A DNA stretch of 46,076 nt from Pseudomonadota bacterium (GTDB taxonomy: Bacteria; Desulfobacterota; JADFVX01), in NCBI GenBank assembly GCA_015222555.1, contig JADFVM010000320.1, forward strand, positions 1 through 46,076, in the 5' to 3' direction. Positions 1 through 8,871 of this stretch are shown piece by piece. The number at the start of each line of letters is the position of its first letter. Position 1 is the first letter of the stretch. The position numbers and the translations under genes are program-made. Under the pieces are notes generated by a model. The model did no database searches. It was not told the DNA's origin and saw nothing but the letters and a program-made list of their open reading frames with translations.

Positions 1-668
1 AAATCACTAAGCTTGTCTGTTATAATCTGACGAATGAGAAGTTCATCTTCAACAAGAAGGATAAGATCATTAGGTCTGAAAGAGCGAAGTTTGTCACTCA
101 GGTTTTCAATGTTTTTATTTATCTCACCCTTAATAGAGTCGGCTGTTTCTTTCCTGTCCTTGCGCTTTGGTTTTTTTTGAGTATTACTTGATGCTTTCAG
201 ATAACTTTCCATCTCGTCATCATCAAGACTTTTAGGGTCAATAAGAATAGTGGATGGAACGCTTTTCTCAAGATTCTCATCGAAGCGGAAGAAACCATCC
301 TGCCAAAAATTCATGCCATGAATGACTTCCTTTATCTGAACTTTAATGAGATCTTCAAGATCGATATTATCGATAAATCCCAGCTCGACCAGTATCTCGC
401 CTAGATGTTTTCCCTGTTTTTCTTTCTTCTGAAGGTTCAACGCCTGCTGGATTTTAACTTCCGTGGCGAGGCCCATTTCACCCACTCTTCTGCCAAGACG
501 TTCCGTACTTTGGGATGAAGTGGCCATGGCAATCTTGCCTTCCTTAATATAAATAGAGCCCATGCCATAGTAGCTTTTCACATCCAGAGTGCCCGTCAAA
601 TGCTCATCACTGATCTCCCGGAGTAAATCAATGAGACTTTTAACCTTCAAACATCCACTTTTAACCAT
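1..668 (-). CDS. DUF4388 (PATAN) protein with C-terminal receiver domain, partial
   Basis: The reading frame opens with ATG at 668-666 on the minus strand and runs off the left edge, giving 222 visible codons. Residues from about 5 to 150 look like a DUF4388 (PATAN) domain: a short segment on whether a stimulus is present, a glycine-rich 'GSIYIKEGKIAMA' strand, then 'LGEILVELGFI' and 'WQDGFFRFDENL', as in other members of the family. A lysine-rich, charged linker follows. The last residues, 'DLILLVEDELLIRQIITDKL', begin a CheY-like receiver with the paired acids of the phosphorylation pocket; the phospho-acceptor lies outside the window. Such proteins are thought to serve as signalling adaptors, but no precise role can be given. 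The start is supported by a purine-rich GGGAAGAAG just upstream. It may be co-transcribed with the minus-strand gene ending at 848. Confidence 0.8.
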   Translation of the reverse strand, partial: MVKSGCLKVKSLIDLLREISDEHLTGTLDVKSYYGMGSIYIKEGKIAMATSSQSTERLGRRVGEMGLATEVKIQQALNLQKKEKQGKHLGEILVELGFIDNIDLEDLIKVQIKEVIHGMNFWQDGFFRFDENLEKSVPSTILIDPKSLDDDEMESYLKASSNTQKKPKRKDRKETADSIKGEINKNIENLSDKLRSFRPNDLILLVEDELLIRQIITDKLSD

Positions 669-847
669 GCTTCTTCCCTATTCCTAATTAGTTTTATGAT
701 TCAGGTTATGAGTACATTCCCCTGCAGCCTTTATCTCTATGTCATCACAGGTCTTTAAAAAAATACTTTCAATGATGTTGTCGCGCAAGCCGGGCTTTAT
801 GTACGGTGATCATCAAATAAAATAGCAATTAAGTAAGTACAATGCAA

Positions 848-2932
848 TTACTTAAAGATTTTTCTGAAGAGGCCTTTCTTATCCTGTTCACGCCTCTCAG
901 TGATTATTTCCAGCTTTTTTAGAGCCGTTTTGTTGCTGGGATTAATTTTCAGTGCCTTATTAAATTCTGATTCGGCGAGTGTTAAATTCCCTTCGTCGAG
1001 CAGGATGGTCCCTTTAAGGGCATAAGCGATGGAGAGCTTACCCAGTTTCAGAGATTTGTTAATTAATTCCTTTGTCCTGCCGACGGACGTGGCATTCCCT
1101 TTGTTGACCGGGTTGTTATAAATTGCAATTGCAAGGTAGGCGTAATATTCCGGTTTTTTTGAGAAGATGTTGATACAATTAAGGAATGCCTTTTCTGCAC
1201 TGTCATACTGACTATCTTCGAGAAATACCTTGCCGGACTGAAATTGTATCTGAGCCTGGAATTTCATCTCTTCCTTTCCAGAGCCTTTGGTGATAGGCGC
1301 AGAGGACTCAAGCAGTTCGTCGTAATTCTCCTTTGAAACGACATTTGATAAAGTGTTATAAGCTGTTGAAATTTTAGAAAGAAATTCCTCAGAAAGAGTC
1401 ATGACCTCGCCTGGGCTGGCGATAAACTTTTCGGGGCTGAATTTTCTTGTTAAATCAAAGTAAGCCTTTTTTAGCTTATCGAATGAATAATCGTTTTGTT
1501 TAAGATTGAACATCTCATAGTAGCTTTTGTCCTGACCCTTTTCCCATTGAGCCCTTAATTCATCTTCCAGTGTCTTAAGTTGCTCATCTTCTTCCCCTGG
1601 TGATGACGGGATGCCAGACTCTTCCAGCGTCTCAAGTTCATCGGCCAGCAAACTCAGTTCTTCCCCCAGATCTTCAAACTCCTCTTCAAGTGTTATCGTT
1701 TCTTCGTCACTTTCCTGAGAAGCTGTGGGCGGCATTTCCCGAAGAGGGAATGGGGGAGAAACTTCTACATGATAAGGTTTCTCTGTAAAGTTGATCATGT
1801 TTAAAAAGTTTAGGGTGTACAAAATGGCAAGGGCTGACTCATTTTCGATGTCAATTGAATTCATTATATCTGTTGCTGTGTGAGTGCCGTCGAGCAGGCC
1901 TATGACCGAATTGAATATCGGTTCACCGGAGAGGTGATTCTGGTAATTGTAAAAGTTTTCCGAGCGGCTTAAATAAAGACTGCCTTTTTCTTCCAGAAAA
2001 GTGTTCTCACGCGCGGGAGAAAGGTGTTCTTTAAATCCATGGTAGAGGATGTAGGACCTCTCGATTCTGGCCCTGTAGGGCGCCATCATAAATGAGGCTT
2101 TTGGTTCAAACAGGTAGAGGCCGCTTTTCCAGGAAAAACAGTCGATAATGTTATCCCTTAAATATTTTTCATTCTCTGCAATAAATTTTCCCGAGGAAAG
2201 GGCGCCCATTTTAACAAAAATATCTCTGGGGTCCTCACTGTTATTCACCTTAAGCTCCTCATAGGCACGCAGTTCGACCATGGAAATAAGTCCTTTATTG
2301 AAAAGATAATTTCCAAAACTATCCGACTCGGACGAAACGTCCACTTCAATTGGTGAACCTCCAAGAAAGAAGAATTTCTTTTTTCTTACCTCCTTGCTTG
2401 TTAAGAGTGTTCCCGTTAGCTTTTTTCTGTGTATAAGGGTGAGCATGCTATCAAAGGGTGTTTTCTCAAAGTGGCCTTTAAATGATTTAGGCAGAGAGGT
2501 CGATTTTTTTTGTGGTGATGGTGGCGACTTGGTTTGAGTAAAGGTCTGATCCGTCTTTTGATCAAGAGAGAGAGCACTTTGCAGAGAGCTGTACAGCAGG
2601 TCAAATGGAAAAGGTTTTTTTAGAAAAGTATGAATCTTTAGTTCCTTTTTCAACTTCACAATATCTGATGAGTCTCTTACAAAACCGCTCATCATTAGGA
2701 TTGGAATTTCTTTGCCTTTTTTGCTCTCCCTGATTTTTTTACAAAGTGTTTCTCCATCCATTAGGGGGATTTTTATATCCACGAGAAGGAGTTTATAATC
2801 TCCTCTTGCGAAAGAATTCAGTGCGCTCACACCGTCAAAAGATGTGTCTGCACTCAAATTCTTTTTGAGAAGGAATTTCTGGATAAAAAGGGCAAGGTTT
2901 TTGTTGTCTTCAATGACAAGAATATCAGGCAT
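848..2932 (-). CDS. Receiver-DUF4388-J-like-TPR signalling protein
   Basis: This 694-residue protein has four recognisable parts. Residues 1-120 are a CheY-like receiver with E8/D9 and phospho-acceptor D52 ('LLLVDIKIPLMDG') and the conserved lysine in 'FLKKPF'. Residues about 147-285 are a DUF4388/PATAN domain. An acidic linker follows, then at about 470-545 a J-domain-like segment beginning 'YYEMFNLKQ', in which the HPD tripeptide is replaced by SPE. Residues 555-680 are TPR repeats ('AYALKGTILLDEGNLTLAE'), and the tail is basic. The combination is typical of deltaproteobacterial regulatory proteins. A role as a phosphorylation-controlled scaffold is inferred. Without HPD, stimulation of DnaK is unlikely. 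It is transcribed divergently from sdhA. Confidence 0.8.
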   Translation of the reverse strand: MPDILVIEDNKNLALFIQKFLLKKNLSADTSFDGVSALNSFARGDYKLLLVDIKIPLMDGETLCKKIRESKKGKEIPILMMSGFVRDSSDIVKLKKELKIHTFLKKPFPFDLLYSSLQSALSLDQKTDQTFTQTKSPPSPQKKSTSLPKSFKGHFEKTPFDSMLTLIHRKKLTGTLLTSKEVRKKKFFFLGGSPIEVDVSSESDSFGNYLFNKGLISMVELRAYEELKVNNSEDPRDIFVKMGALSSGKFIAENEKYLRDNIIDCFSWKSGLYLFEPKASFMMAPYRARIERSYILYHGFKEHLSPARENTFLEEKGSLYLSRSENFYNYQNHLSGEPIFNSVIGLLDGTHTATDIMNSIDIENESALAILYTLNFLNMINFTEKPYHVEVSPPFPLREMPPTASQESDEETITLEEEFEDLGEELSLLADELETLEESGIPSSPGEEDEQLKTLEDELRAQWEKGQDKSYYEMFNLKQNDYSFDKLKKAYFDLTRKFSPEKFIASPGEVMTLSEEFLSKISTAYNTLSNVVSKENYDELLESSAPITKGSGKEEMKFQAQIQFQSGKVFLEDSQYDSAEKAFLNCINIFSKKPEYYAYLAIAIYNNPVNKGNATSVGRTKELINKSLKLGKLSIAYALKGTILLDEGNLTLAESEFNKALKINPSNKTALKKLEIITERREQDKKGLFRKIFK

Positions 2933-2949
2933 AATAGATTCCCAGTTAG

Positions 2950-2977
2950 ATTATGTTATTTTACATAACGTGGTCAA
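2950..2977 (-). promoter_or_regulatory. Sigma-70-like promoter for the minus-strand receiver/DUF4388 gene
   Basis: Read on the minus strand, TTGACC (2977-2972), a 16-bp spacer and CATAAT (2955-2950) sit just ahead of the ATG at 2932. An inverted repeat TTATGT-N6-ACATAA (2951-2968) fills the spacer and the -10, so it could be an operator. Confidence 0.5.
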
Positions 2978-3018
2978 AAAAACAAGCCATTAATTGTTGC
3001 TCCCACTATATATAATCC

Positions 3019-3046
3019 TTGACTTAGCAGGCCATATTGATAAACT
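3019..3046 (+). promoter_or_regulatory. Candidate sigma-70-like promoter for sdhABE
   Basis: TTGACT (3019-3024), a 16-bp spacer and TAAACT (3041-3046) lie 30 bp before the chosen sdhA start. The -35 matches 5/6 and the -10 4/6 of consensus. Confidence 0.4.
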
Positions 3047-3075
3047 AAAGGCAAATATTCATGCGAGGTGTTTTC

Positions 3076-4755
3076 ATGGTAACTCATGATCTGATTATTG
3101 TAGGTGCTGGACTGGCAGGAATGAGAGCGGCCATTGAGGCGATAAAAACGCCGGACCTTAATGTTGCCATTATTAGTAAAATCCATCCTGTGAGAAGTCA
3201 TTCCGGCGCGGCCCAGGGGGGCATTAATGCCGCACTTGGTAATGCCGCCGAAGACTCCATTGAGAGCCATACCTTTGACACCATTAAAGGAAGTGACTAT
3301 CTGGGTGATCAGGATGCCATTGAGATAATGTGTCAGGATGCGCCGGGTGACATCTATGAACTTGAGAGAATGGGGACAATCTTTTCAAGAGACAAAAATG
3401 GAAGGATAGCACAGAGACCTTTCGGCGGGGCAGCTCAGCCAAGGGCATGTTACGCAGCAGATAGGACAGGGCACGCCATTTTACATCTGCTTTATGAGCA
3501 GCTCATGAAGGGGGGTGTCATGGTGTACGAAGAATGGCATGTTATCAAACTGGTTGTTGAAGACGGTACAGCAAGAGGTGTCGTTGCCATAAACCTTCTC
3601 AGTGGGAAGCTTCATAGAATCAGGGCAAAGGCGGTTATCTTTGCCACAGGCGGGTATGGAAGAGTCTTTCATAATTCGACAAATGCCCATGCAAATACCG
3701 GTGATGGAATGGCCCTGGCTTACAGAGCGGGTGCGCCACTTATGGATATGGAGTTTGTACAGTTTCATCCGACGACTCTGAAAAGTACGGGTATCCTCAT
3801 ATCTGAAGCGGCTAGAGGAGAAGGGGGATATCTGTTGAACTCAGAGGGCGAGAGATTTATGAAAAAATATGCCCCCAATGCTCTGGAACTTGCCAGTCGG
3901 GATGTTGTGTCAAGGTCAGAGCAATCGGAGATTGAAGAAGGGCGAGGCATTGATGGTTGTGTCCATCTGGATATCAGACACCTTGGCCGGGATAAGATAT
4001 TAAAGCTCTTGCCCCAAATCAGGGACTTGAGCATTACCTTTGAAGGCGTTGATCCCATCGATGAGCCCATCCCTATCAGACCGGGCGCCCACTACTCGAT
4101 GGGTGGCATAAAGGCCTCCGTTGATGGGATGACAAGCATTAAAGGCTTTTTTGCGGCTGGAGAGTGCGCCTGTGTCAGTGTCCATGGTGCAAACCGGCTC
4201 GGTGGAAACTCCCTTCTGGAAGCCGTCGTCTTCGGACGGCGTGTCGGCGCCGCTGCCGCAAAATTTGCAGAGGAGGCTGAGCTGGCTGACTGGTCTGAGT
4301 CTGCCCTGAAAGATGCGGCAGCAGAAATTGCCAGCCTCCTTAACAGAATAGAAGGAGAACCCTATCCCAAGATCAGGCAGGATCTGCAGAAGATGATGAT
4401 TCAATATGTGGGGGTTTACAGAGACAGAGAAAAACTGGAAACAGCCAGGGTAAAAGTGTCAGAACTTAAGGCACGCTACGAAAATGTATCCATCCAGGAC
4501 CTTGGCGATGTCTTTAATACCGACCTTTTAGGTGCCCTTGAAGTGGGGAACCTTCTTGATCTTGCAGAGGCCATAGTGGAAGGTGCTTTGAATAGAGAGG
4601 AAAGCCGCGGCGCCCACTCCAGAACAGATTTTACCGAAAGGGATGATGAAAACTGGATGAAACACACTATGGCTTACAAGGCGGAAGAAGGTGTGAAGCT
4701 TGACTACAGCAATGTTACCAAAACCAAATATGAACCGACGATTAGAAAGTATTAG
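3076..4755 (+). CDS. sdhA: Succinate dehydrogenase/fumarate reductase flavoprotein subunit
   Basis: This is the FAD-carrying catalytic subunit that interconverts succinate and fumarate. The N-terminus has the dinucleotide fold 'DLIIVGAGLAGMRAA'. 'RSHSGAAQGG' contains the histidine that binds FAD covalently in this family. 'GRIAQRPFGG', the substrate-loop region 'HPTTL...SEAARGEGG', and 'RPGAHYSMGGI' with 'GANRLGGNSLLEAVVFG' are all present. I chose ATG 3076 (559 aa) rather than the in-frame ATG 3061, because GAGGTG (3065-3070) is correctly placed for it. There is no Tat or Sec signal, so the subunit should be cytoplasmic, unlike the periplasmic methylmenaquinol:fumarate reductases. sdhB follows after 11 bp. 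Direction (oxidation or fumarate reduction) cannot be told from sequence. Confidence 0.93.
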   Translation: MVTHDLIIVGAGLAGMRAAIEAIKTPDLNVAIISKIHPVRSHSGAAQGGINAALGNAAEDSIESHTFDTIKGSDYLGDQDAIEIMCQDAPGDIYELERMGTIFSRDKNGRIAQRPFGGAAQPRACYAADRTGHAILHLLYEQLMKGGVMVYEEWHVIKLVVEDGTARGVVAINLLSGKLHRIRAKAVIFATGGYGRVFHNSTNAHANTGDGMALAYRAGAPLMDMEFVQFHPTTLKSTGILISEAARGEGGYLLNSEGERFMKKYAPNALELASRDVVSRSEQSEIEEGRGIDGCVHLDIRHLGRDKILKLLPQIRDLSITFEGVDPIDEPIPIRPGAHYSMGGIKASVDGMTSIKGFFAAGECACVSVHGANRLGGNSLLEAVVFGRRVGAAAAKFAEEAELADWSESALKDAAAEIASLLNRIEGEPYPKIRQDLQKMMIQYVGVYRDREKLETARVKVSELKARYENVSIQDLGDVFNTDLLGALEVGNLLDLAEAIVEGALNREESRGAHSRTDFTERDDENWMKHTMAYKAEEGVKLDYSNVTKTKYEPTIRKY

Positions 4756-4766
4756 AGGACTTTTAA

Positions 4767-5708
4767 ATGCGAAAAAAGATACTTATCAGGAGATTTGATC
4801 CTGAAACGGTAGATGAGTCATTTCTTCAGGCCTTCAACGTTGATCTGCCTCAAAATGCCACCATATTGGATGCGCTGATAAAAATAAAAGAAGAACAGGA
4901 TGGCACAATCTCCTTTAGAAAATCATGCCGGAGTGCTATTTGCGGTTCCTGTGCTGTCACCGTGAACGGTGTCGCTGTCCTTGCCTGCAATTCACAATTT
5001 AAGTCAATTTCCTGGGTTGAAGGTGATGTGATTATTGAGCCCCTCGGAAATCTTCCCGTATTAAAGGACCTCATTGTAAGATTTTACCCCTTCTGGCACG
5101 AGGTGGAGAAAACGATGCCCTGGCTGGAGCCAAAAGAAGAAATAGGTGAAAAAGAAAACATCGTTTCGGCTGAAGATGTGGCAATAATTGATGAATCTGC
5201 CAACTGCATCATGTGTGGTTGCTGTTTTGGTGACTGCACTATCAGGGAAACAGATGACAACTTCATGGGGCCTGCAGCCCTTGCAAAGGCATGGCGATTT
5301 GTAGGCGATACGCGGGATGCAATTAAAACAGAGCGTTTGGAGCTGCTAAGCAAAGCCTGTAATGCCTGGGATTGTACAAGATGCAACCTCTGTATTGATC
5401 GCTGTCCAAAGGGAGTGAGGCCGTTGGACCAGATCGTTCGTATCCGCCAAGAAGCAATGAAAGCCGGCATTAAAGACAATAAAGGCGCCAGGCATGCCCT
5501 GGCATTTCAATCTGACATAAAAAACCATGGAAAGCTGAACGAAACGACGATGCCTCTGAAAACAGTGGGCATCATCAGATCGCTTGGCATGATCCCAATG
5601 GCTTTAAGGATGCAGATGAAAGGAAAGGTCCCCTTCCCGATTCAAAAAGATATTGAAGGTATCAAAGAGGTGAAGAAAATTTATAAAATCATGGAGGTAG
5701 ACGAATGA
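4767..5708 (+). CDS. sdhB: Succinate dehydrogenase/fumarate reductase iron-sulfur subunit, type-E variant
   Basis: This 313-residue subunit carries electrons from the flavin. The [2Fe-2S] ligands are C54, C59, C62 and C74 ('CRSAICGSC...C'). A second motif, C147-x2-C150-x2-C153-x3-C157, is followed by C203-x2-C206-x2-C209-x3-C213-P. Classical SdhB has C-x5-C-x3-CP here, with a non-cysteine where C206 sits; that gap is what makes the third cluster [3Fe-4S]. The extra C206 predicts a second [4Fe-4S] cluster, as reported for the non-classical archaeal SdhABEF type. The protein is longer than E. coli SdhB (238 aa) through N- and C-terminal extensions. The stop overlaps the sdhE start by 4 bp (ATGA), indicating translational coupling. 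Confidence 0.92.
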   Translation: MRKKILIRRFDPETVDESFLQAFNVDLPQNATILDALIKIKEEQDGTISFRKSCRSAICGSCAVTVNGVAVLACNSQFKSISWVEGDVIIEPLGNLPVLKDLIVRFYPFWHEVEKTMPWLEPKEEIGEKENIVSAEDVAIIDESANCIMCGCCFGDCTIRETDDNFMGPAALAKAWRFVGDTRDAIKTERLELLSKACNAWDCTRCNLCIDRCPKGVRPLDQIVRIRQEAMKAGIKDNKGARHALAFQSDIKNHGKLNETTMPLKTVGIIRSLGMIPMALRMQMKGKVPFPIQKDIEGIKEVKKIYKIMEVDE

Positions 5709-6592
5709 AATACGCCTACTACCCAGGTTGCGCCGCCGAAGCGATTATGAAAGAAGCTGATGAGACCACCCGTCAGGTGGCTCGTATCCTTGGCATTGAA
5801 CTGATTGATATGAAAAATGCGACCTGCTGTGGGGCAGGCTGCCTCGATGAGGCTAACCTGGAGCTCAGTTATGTTATTAATGCCAGAATATTTGCTATCG
5901 CAGAAAGTATGGGCCTTAATAGTATTATGACCATATGCAGTACATGCCTGCAGACAATGACAAAAATAAACCAGGAACTTCAGTCCGATCCTGAATTGCT
6001 TGAAAGAGTGAATAAGGTTTTAAGAAAAACGGGTACAGAGTACAGAGGAAACGTTCAGATGACCCATCTTTTATGGGTGTTGGTGAAGGATTACGGTCTT
6101 GACAAAGTCAAAAAACATGTTAAACGACCCTTGAATATGTTAAATGTTGCGGCATTTTATGGCTGTCATACACTGCGTCCGGCTGAAATCCTCGGCTATG
6201 AGGACCCTAGAAATCCCAAGTCCCTTGACCTTCTGATTAAGGCCCTGGGTGGAAAAACAGTAGATTATAGAGGAAAGACCCGTTGTTGTGGCTTTCATAC
6301 TCTGCTTGTTAACGAGCGGGCCTCTCTTAAGGCCGGTGGTAAGAGGCTTCAGGAAGCGAAAGACAAAGGGGCGGATTGTATGGTAACGCCCTGTCCATTA
6401 TGTGATGTGTCGCTCGATGTTTATCAAAGTGAGGCTGAGAAGCTTTATCAGAAAAAAACCCAACTTCCTGTCTTTAATCTTTCTCAGCTCATCGCCCTGG
6501 CGCTTGGTGTTGATGTTAGTGATCTCAGTTTCAGAAAACACCTCGTTTCTCCCAAAAAAATTATCTCGGCGGTTATCGCAGCAGAGGGATGA
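5705..6592 (+). CDS. sdhE: CCG-domain subunit of SdhABE-type complex (HdrB-like)
   Basis: This 295-residue protein has two cysteine-rich CCG domains. The first is C9-x31-C41-C42-x35-C78-x2-C81; the second includes 'FYGCHTLRPAE', 'TRCCGFHTL' and 'TPCPLCDV'. This is the domain of heterodisulfide reductase subunit B and of the E subunit of non-classical succinate:quinone reductases (Wolinella/Campylobacter MfrABE, Sulfolobus SdhABEF). It substitutes for the haem-bearing SdhC/D anchor and probably mediates electron transfer to quinone at the membrane surface. There is no transmembrane segment here and no anchor gene nearby, so membrane attachment would be peripheral. Here 'SdhE' means this subunit, not the small flavinylation factor also called SdhE. 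It overlaps sdhB at its start and the regulator gene at its end. Confidence 0.88.
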   Translation: MKYAYYPGCAAEAIMKEADETTRQVARILGIELIDMKNATCCGAGCLDEANLELSYVINARIFAIAESMGLNSIMTICSTCLQTMTKINQELQSDPELLERVNKVLRKTGTEYRGNVQMTHLLWVLVKDYGLDKVKKHVKRPLNMLNVAAFYGCHTLRPAEILGYEDPRNPKSLDLLIKALGGKTVDYRGKTRCCGFHTLLVNERASLKAGGKRLQEAKDKGADCMVTPCPLCDVSLDVYQSEAEKLYQKKTQLPVFNLSQLIALALGVDVSDLSFRKHLVSPKKIISAVIAAEG

Positions 6593-8148
6593 AGGACAAT
6601 CAATATAAATTTCAAAAGCCGGATTCAACAAAACAGGACTCACCCGTTAAGCAAGACCCCTTTAACGACCCAAGATTGGCCCTGCTTGAAAATATCAGTA
6701 ATATCGTCGGCGCTAATCTTGACGTTAAAAAACTTCTATTTCTTATCCTTGATGCTGCGGCGCCTGTAATAAATGCAGAAGCCAGTTCTCTCCTTCTCGT
6801 AAGCAGTGACAGAAAAAAACTTTACTTTGAAGCGGCTACAGGTCCTAAATGTGACGAAGTGCGGCATTTTGAGGTAGATATGGGCAGCGGTATAGCCGGC
6901 TGGGTTGCTGAAAATGGACAGCCGCTTCTTGTTGCCGATGTGCACAAAGACAAAAGGTGGAGCAAAACCGTTAGTGACGCTGTTGCGTTTGAAGCAAGGT
7001 CCATCGCCTGCGCACCCATGAAGCATGAAAATGAAGTTATCGGCGTGATGCAGATGGTCAACAAAGCTGATAAGAAGCCCTTTGACGAGAGGGACCTGGC
7101 GCTGCTGTCTGCTTATACAAAAGTAGCGGCTGTCGTCATTTCGAGGACAAAGTCCTTTCAGAATATAACGAGAGAAAATATAGGCTTAAAAAAGGCCCTT
7201 AGTCCAAAGGGGAGAATTGTTGGGGAATCTGAAAGCCTGACAAAAGTCATCAATAATGCCCTCAAATCTGCAAGAACGGATTCAACGGTATTGATCACCG
7301 GTGAGAGCGGGACAGGTAAAGAACTGTTTGCGAGGCTGCTTCATGACAACGGAAAGCGGTGCAAAGGCCCTTTTATTGTTGTCAATTGTGCCGCTATCCC
7401 TGAAAACCTCATCGAAAGTGAATTTTTTGGACATGAAAAGGGATCTTTTACCGGTGCGTTGTCAAGGCAGCTTGGAAAGTTTGAATTAGCTGATGGCGGG
7501 ACACTCTTTCTTGATGAAATTGGAGATATGCCAATAGGCTTACAGGTCAAACTTCTAAGGGTGTTGGAAGAGTCAGAGATACAAAGAGTGGGAGGACAGG
7601 AGCCCTTAAAAATCGATGTCAGAGTCATATCTGCAACTAATAGAGACCTTAAAGAGTCTATTGCGGCCGGCCAGTTTAGAAAGGACCTCTATTACAGGTT
7701 AAATGTCGTTAATCTTCACCTTCCGCCATTAAGGGAAAGAAAGGAAGATATTCCACTGCTTCTAGAGTTTTTAATCAATAAATATAACAAGGAATTGCAC
7801 AAGAATTTTGTCGATATTTCCAATGAGGCATTAAGTTGCCTCATTGCCCATGAATGGAAGGGAAATATAAGGGAATTACAAAATCTGATTGACAGGATTA
7901 TAACATTGGAGGATGGTCCAACTATTCTCCCTGAACATCTGCCCTCAGAGTTAAGGAATTGTGACCTCAAAATGGAAAGTGAAGCGGGCATGAGTGGTGA
8001 CTTGAAAGAAGCGCTTACAGTATTTAAAAAAGATTTTATCAATAAAACTCTTGAAAGTGTTGATGGCAATAAAACAAAAGCTGCAAAAATATTGAATGTA
8101 CAGCGCAGTTATCTCTCCAGAATGGTCAAAGAATTGGGCATAGAATGA
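6589..8148 (+). CDS. GAF-domain sigma-54-dependent transcriptional activator
   Basis: The 519-residue protein is an NtrC-class enhancer-binding protein. Residues about 28-185 are a GAF domain ('GSGIAGWVAENGQPLLVADV'). The AAA+ domain follows, with Walker A 'GESGTGKE' (about 238-245), the sigma-54 contact loop as GSFTGA (about 285-290) and Walker B 'TLFLDEIGDM' (about 303). The last 50 residues are a Fis-type helix-turn-helix ('GNKTKAAKILNVQRSYLSRM'). There is no receiver domain, so control is likely through a ligand or a partner at the GAF domain. Its ATG overlaps the sdhE stop by 4 bp, so it is translationally coupled to the respiratory genes. The family is certain; target genes are unknown. 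The sigma-54 promoter at 44340 is one possible target elsewhere in the window. Confidence 0.92.
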   Translation: MKDNQYKFQKPDSTKQDSPVKQDPFNDPRLALLENISNIVGANLDVKKLLFLILDAAAPVINAEASSLLLVSSDRKKLYFEAATGPKCDEVRHFEVDMGSGIAGWVAENGQPLLVADVHKDKRWSKTVSDAVAFEARSIACAPMKHENEVIGVMQMVNKADKKPFDERDLALLSAYTKVAAVVISRTKSFQNITRENIGLKKALSPKGRIVGESESLTKVINNALKSARTDSTVLITGESGTGKELFARLLHDNGKRCKGPFIVVNCAAIPENLIESEFFGHEKGSFTGALSRQLGKFELADGGTLFLDEIGDMPIGLQVKLLRVLEESEIQRVGGQEPLKIDVRVISATNRDLKESIAAGQFRKDLYYRLNVVNLHLPPLRERKEDIPLLLEFLINKYNKELHKNFVDISNEALSCLIAHEWKGNIRELQNLIDRIITLEDGPTILPEHLPSELRNCDLKMESEAGMSGDLKEALTVFKKDFINKTLESVDGNKTKAAKILNVQRSYLSRMVKELGIE

Positions 8149-8174
8149 CATCTTTTTAAAACGAGGAACTCTTC

Positions 8175-8202
8175 TTGTATAAATAAATATAAACAGTAGT
8201 AT
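8175..8202 (+). promoter_or_regulatory. Candidate sigma-70-like promoter upstream of the yciO-like gene
   Basis: TTGTAT (8175-8180), a 16-bp spacer and TAGTAT (8197-8202) lie 60 bp ahead of the TTG start in a 114-bp gene-free gap. Confidence 0.35.
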
Positions 8203-8262
8203 GAAAATTTTACGCCTGTTTACGCTTTGTGAGAAAAGCAGTTATGGGAAAGAGGTTATGAA

Positions 8263-8871
8263 TTGATACAGATTAATCCGGAAAATCCACAGAAAAAATT
8301 AATTAACAAAGTGGTAGAAATTCTTAAAGAAGGAGGCGTAATTGCTTATCCAACAGATACCATCTACGGGATAGGGTGCGACATCTTTAATAAGAGGGCC
8401 ATTGAAAAAATCTACAGAATTAAAGGAAGGGACAAGAAAAAACCGATGAGCTTTGTCTGTTCTGACCTCAGTCATATCAGTCAGTTCGCCAAGGTTTCAA
8501 ATTACGCATATAGAATAATGAAACGCCTTCTGCCAGGGCCCTATACATTTGTGCTGGAGGCATCGAGTGCAGTGCCAAAACTTGTTTCTACAAGGAGAAA
8601 AACTGTGGGGATCAGAATTCCTAACAGTGAAATTGCCTTGTCCATCGTCAGGGATTTAGGAAATCCCATTATCAGTACAAGTGCAAATGTGTCAGGTGAA
8701 AATATAATCTCTGATCCATTTCAGATTGAGGACCTCTTTGGCCGTCAGCTTGATGCTGTTATTGATGGTGGAAACCTGTCGGGCGATCCCTCAACCGTAA
8801 TAGACCTTTCAGGGGTTGCACCTGTAGTCCTAAGAGTGGGTGCCGGCGACACCAGTTGGGTGGAAGATTAA
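8263..8871 (+). CDS. YciO/Sua5/YrdC family protein
   Basis: This 202-residue single-domain protein belongs to the family of Sua5/TsaC enzymes, which make threonylcarbamoyl-AMP for the t6A37 modification of tRNA. The opening 'INPENPQKKLINKVVEIL' and the overall layout resemble the E. coli YciO branch more than TsaC. However, the catalytic-type residues are kept: 'YPTDTIYGIGCD', 'KGRDKKKPMSF', and the SxN signature in 'STSANVSG'. It may therefore be active in t6A synthesis; whether the genome also holds a separate TsaC cannot be seen. The start is TTG at 8263, preceded by AGAGG (8251-8255) at a good spacing. The nearby ATG at 8258 is in another frame and stops at once. Confidence 0.85.
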   Translation: MIQINPENPQKKLINKVVEILKEGGVIAYPTDTIYGIGCDIFNKRAIEKIYRIKGRDKKKPMSFVCSDLSHISQFAKVSNYAYRIMKRLLPGPYTFVLEASSAVPKLVSTRRKTVGIRIPNSEIALSIVRDLGNPIISTSANVSGENIISDPFQIEDLFGRQLDAVIDGGNLSGDPSTVIDLSGVAPVVLRVGAGDTSWVED

